A stretch of 64,000 nt of DNA from Thamnidium elegans (taxonomy: Eukaryota; Mucoromycota; Mucoromycetes; Mucorales; Mucoraceae): the NCBI GenBank assembly GCA_025201345.1, contig JAIXMG010000008.1, positions 62,001-126,000 on the forward strand, given 5' to 3'. Position numbers and translations under genes: made by a program. Shown piece by piece: positions 60,501 to 64,000 of this stretch. Below the pieces are notes generated by a model. The model was given only the letters and a program-made list of their open reading frames with translations. It did no database searches and had not been told where the DNA came from. How positions within the stretch are numbered: the first letter of the stretch is position 1; every line of letters starts with the position of its first letter.

Positions 60501-61822
60501 ACGTTCATTTTGACCATTTTCGCGCTTACCAGAGATATACAACGCGTCCATATTTTCAGCCTCGAATGCTTCCTTTTCAATAACGACGGAAATTTGATTT
60601 AAAATTTTTTGAAGTCTAGACATATCTACTCTACCAGCATCTTGAAGGTATCCATCACAAGTAGGTAAAATCTCCTTATAGATTCGAAACATTAAACTCA
60701 ACGCACCTTCATTGATATGAATATTTGGTAGATTAGGTAAGAAATCGTTACCAACAAACAATGCTAATAAAATAAAATCATCAAGGACACGTTCTGGATC
60801 GTATGGGAATGAAAGTGAATCACTGACAGAACTAAATTCCATATCCAAGTATTCTCTCATTAAAGATAAATGCATCAAGTAAAAGTTTTGGTTATCCAAA
60901 CTATATGTATATAGTGTTAGCTTTTTTTCTTTTATGCAGTATATATGTTTTTTTCTTTTTTTTTTTTACCTCTTTTGTTTCTTTTGGGTTTTACCGAAAA
61001 CAACTTCTTCACGTAACAAGGCAAAATGAGGGTCGTGACTCAAGAGACCCAACATGACAAGATCAGCATCAAGACCATAAAGACAATGTCTTACATTAGG
61101 ATCGTAATCAGGTTGAGCTTTAGCAAGACGAATATATTCCATAATCTTATGTTCACCTTCACCAGGCACTTCAGGACCAGACAATACAATCTCGACATTT
61201 CGCCAGTTTGCATCCTCCGATACTTTCTTAGAGATGAAATAACGAAGTTCTGCAGTTAATTTTTTCATAAAGTCAGTACCTGGTGTAATACAATTTGAAT
61301 CAAAAGCGTCTTCTTCAGGTAACTCTTCTCCCTTTTCCAATGCCTTTTGTTTAATATCGTCAGCCTCCTTTGCAGTACGAAAACGACGCGAACGTTGTTG
61401 ATTCATTTTGGCTCTAGGAGCCACACCATCAATGGCAAGAAAGAAGAATTTCTTGGGTTTGATTTTAGAGAATAAGTGATCAATATAGTTAAATACTCCA
61501 ATCCAAATCTGTTCTTCCGTGATTCGGAAATGAGCATTATCATTGTTGTTATGAGAACAATTGTGGATAATACCATTCATATCCAAGTATAAATTATCTT
61601 TTGAGGTATTTATCAGCCTGTTATGTACATGTATATATTAAACTTGATTGCTTACCAAATTCAGGAATAGAGTTATCAGTGATTAACTGAGAACACATGG
61701 GATAACGTTCACTATTATTAAATAAGAAGTTAGTTGGGTTTAACCTTTTGCCAAGCTTCGTTTTATATATATATAGATGTGTATACATACCTTATCCATC
61801 TAAAAAACTTGGGAATACCCAT
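57574..61822 (-). CDS. XRN1: 5'-3' exoribonuclease 1
   Basis: Cytoplasmic exonuclease that degrades decapped mRNA. Exons 61822-61791, 61711-61656, 61597-60970, 60900-60452, 60398-58183 and 58113-57574 encode 1306 aa. The N-terminus MGIPKFFRWISERYPMCSQL and the acidic catalytic motifs are intact: DNLYLDMNGIIHNC, GEGEHKIMEYIR, LYGLDADLVMLGL, and FVGNDFLPNLP in the second conserved region. PAZ/Tudor and winged-helix parts follow, then an SH3-like segment (FSLGDRVIYVCDTGSVPIGN). The C-terminus is a Gly/Arg-rich RGG tail ending GGAEQ, possibly RNA- or condensate-associated. It is shorter than budding yeast Xrn1 because the unstructured tail is reduced. The length, with the SH3-like and winged-helix parts, excludes the nuclear paralogue Rat1. 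Confidence 0.95.
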
Positions 61823-62636
61823 AGTGTATAATCAATATAAATAGTTTCGAAAAAAAGTGATTTTGGTATAAAAAGAGGTTACGACGCAGTTTAGTGAAAT
61901 TCGTTATACGTGACTATCAATCTTGTATTTTTGGTTCAAGTGTCACTCCAGATAAAAAGAAAGCTAGCAAGTTATGCGCTAATTTCAAATACATTTGTCT
62001 TCGTCGTTCTTTTTTTTCTTAGAATACTGCTCAAAAAATATTTGATTTAAAAAAGGTCTACGATAAATACAGCCATGTTTATTTGAAAAAACAAAAAAGA
62101 AGTAGGTATTACGTGCAGCTAAAACTTTACTATTTTTATAAATCCAAAAGGGATTTAAACTACTATTGAATGAAAATAGAGATCCCTTGTTTAAGGCATT
62201 ATGGTTGGAGAGCCAAAATTGCATTGATAATATCTCTTTACTGCTGCACAAACTATAAATATGAACAGCGTTTACGTAAAGTGATAATAAAACAGTATAA
62301 TACCTGTCGAGTACTTTGTTTTCATGCGCATTATATAATTATAACTGTCAAGTATTATCGACGTTATTATGCCGAAGGGTAAAGCCGTCAAATAGTGCTT
62401 ATGACTGACATGGATAGGAGTAAACATTATACCTTTCTTTGTTTTATAATACTTTCTCTTAAAAAGAGATCTTTAATGCATACAAGTATTTCAAGTGACC
62501 ATTTCTCGTCTTTACAAAATCGTGTTTTAAAGGGGGGAAACTCACCAAAAAGCAGTCCTTATTGGTGGGTGGGTGAACAACAAGCGGACACTTTTTGCTT
62601 TGTACAAAAAGTACTGTTTTAGCAAGTTCAAAAAAG
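61823..62636. promoter_or_regulatory. Divergent region between XRN1 and CSN5
   Basis: 814 bp between two start codons on opposite strands, AT-rich, with no recognisable gene. A short G run lies near 62532-62537 in a locally GC-richer patch. It should hold both promoters. Confidence 0.45.
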
Positions 62637-63852
62637 ATGGATGCTGGGACGGCTCAGAAGAACTGGGAGCTGGAGAATAATATAGCTACAGTAGATCCTG
62701 TTCAAGATCACGTATATTACTATGATGCCGCTCAAGACAAAGAAAACGTAGCTTTAAAGCCTTGGAAAAACGAGTAAGTTCTTGATGTCTGCACTTCGTC
62801 TTTGTCTAGTCACTAATGTTACTATTTGTTAGTCCTCATTACTTTAAACACGTCAAGATTTCGGCTATTGCCCTTATTAAGATGGTACGATTTTGCTTGA
62901 TGGTATTATGAATAATATAGTAACGTTTGTATAATAGGTTATGCATGCGCGTTCAGGTGGTAACATTGAAATTATGGGATTGATGCAAGGAAAGATTCAA
63001 GGAGATACAATGTATGTTATGGACAGTTTCGCACTTCCTGTTGAAGGAACAGAGACTAGAGTAAATGCTCAAAACGAAGCTTATGAGTATATGGTATCCT
63101 ATATCGAAAAGTCTAAAGAGGTAATATGGAATGCAGTGTATATATTTGAAATGTGTTAACAAGAATAAAATAGGTTGGTAGATTAGAAAATGTGTTAGGA
63201 TGGTATCATTCTCATCCCGGCTATGGTTGTTGGTTATCTGGAATCGATGTAAATACACAAATGCTAAACCAGCAGTATCAGGAACCATTCGTGGCTGTTG
63301 TAATTGATCCCAATCGTACGATGTCCGCTGGTAAAGTCGAGATTGGTGCTTTTAGAACTTTCCCAGCTGGGTATAAACCGCCAGATGAAGGTCCGTCTGA
63401 ATATCAAACTATACCCCTCAATAAGATTGAAGATTTTGGTGTTCATGCCAAGTCATATTACTCACTCGAAGTATCTCATTTTAAGTCTAGTTTGGATACG
63501 CAGCTTTTAGAAGTATTGTGGAACAAGTATTGGGTGAATACGCTATCTCAATCTCCTCTTTTAACCGTAAGTAAACTTTTTTTTCTTATTATTATTATTA
63601 TACTAAATAAATTATGAATAGAACCGAGAATATGCTACCAGACAAATGGCGGATCTTGCCCAGAAATTAAATAAAACAAATGAAAGTATGACGGGTCGTA
63701 TGGGTGGATATTATGGTGACAGAAAAAAGAATGATGAAAGTCAACTTAGTAAGGTCACAAAGGATAGTTCCAAGATCACCGTTGAAGCTGTTCATGGTTT
63801 ACTTTCTCAAGTATTAAAAGACCAAGTATTCAATAACCCAAGAAATGAATAA
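62637..63852 (+). CDS. CSN5: COP9 signalosome subunit 5 (deneddylase)
   Basis: Catalytic JAMM metalloprotease subunit that removes Nedd8/Rub1 from cullins. Exons 62637-62773, 62833-62884, 62938-63120, 63174-63566 and 63622-63852 encode 331 aa. The complete JAMM zinc signature is present: Glu74 ([10 protein letters not shown]) and [14 protein letters not shown] with His136, His138 and Asp149. The surrounding MPN fold ([38 protein letters not shown]) and the C-terminal [15 protein letters not shown] match Csn5 rather than the proteasome subunit Rpn11, whose JAMM loop reads differently. Helices after residue 255 should mediate CSN6 binding. It implies that this fungus keeps a COP9 signalosome. 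Confidence 0.95.
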
Positions 63853-64000
63853 GCATTGTATTATACTCAATTCTATTAAAAAATAAATCGCTTACGTCTA
63901 TATTTACTGTATAATTATTACTCGGATTAAGTGATGTGTGCTACATAGCGTAAACTTACTTAATAAATCTTTTAAAAATTTTCATATTTCAACTATTGAA
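63853..64000. other. 3' flank of CSN5
   Basis: AT-rich downstream sequence containing AATAAA-like signals shortly after the CSN5 stop (about 63882-63887). No further gene before the window ends. Confidence 0.5.

Overview
The window looks like nuclear DNA of an early-diverging filamentous fungus, most likely Mucoromycota (a Rhizopus/Mucor relative). The evidence is AT-rich DNA full of A and T homopolymers, genes with many 50-80 bp introns, fungal proteins (Ilv2, Ypp1, Sac3, an Ecl1-type zinc protein, Mia40, Cwh41), and nearly universal TAA stop codons. Species cannot be fixed from sequence alone. I placed exons by hand from splice sites, reading-frame phase and protein conservation.

Layout: (1) 1-3161: ILV2 (+) and the adenylate kinase FAP7/AK6 (-), convergent. 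(2) 3335-7547: decayed accessory DNA, namely two broken genes of unknown function around a 25-bp tandem repeat, and a Tc1/mariner-like transposase remnant. (3) 7548-11074: thiamine pyrophosphokinase and a 668-aa protein I do not recognise. (4) 11075-15340: gene-poor, with a broken CreA/Mig1-type zinc-finger gene. (5) 15341-22731: sialate O-acetylesterase-like protein, Ecl1-type protein and a 1372-aa DHX57-type helicase. (6) 25012-35337: dense housekeeping block with a three-repeat Myb protein, YPP1, ARF1, RPL7, a tyrosine phosphatase and a PAS-kinase-type kinase. (7) 35338-39041: AT-rich DNA holding two facing remnants of a RuvC/zinc-finger nuclease that resembles the Fanzor/TnpB family. (8) 39042-49315: MIA40, then a graveyard with an MFS transporter fragment and a PIK1 PI4-kinase pseudogene. 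(9) 49316-64000: SAC3, a broken copper P-type ATPase, ER glucosidase I, XRN1 and CSN5.

The intact genes are unlinked housekeeping functions: branched-chain amino acid and thiamine-cofactor metabolism, translation, mRNA export and decay, vesicle traffic, phosphoinositide-kinase targeting, mitochondrial import, N-glycan trimming and COP9 signalling. One weak functional thread is that ILV2 needs the cofactor made by thiamine pyrophosphokinase, and YPP1 scaffolds a PI4-kinase (Stt4), while the PI4-kinase gene present here (PIK1 type) is dead.

The most notable items are the paired Fanzor-like remnants, the multiply broken PIK1 copy, the CreA-like relic with lost zinc ligands, and frequent use of AAG 3' splice sites. 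No tRNA, rRNA or CRISPR array was seen.
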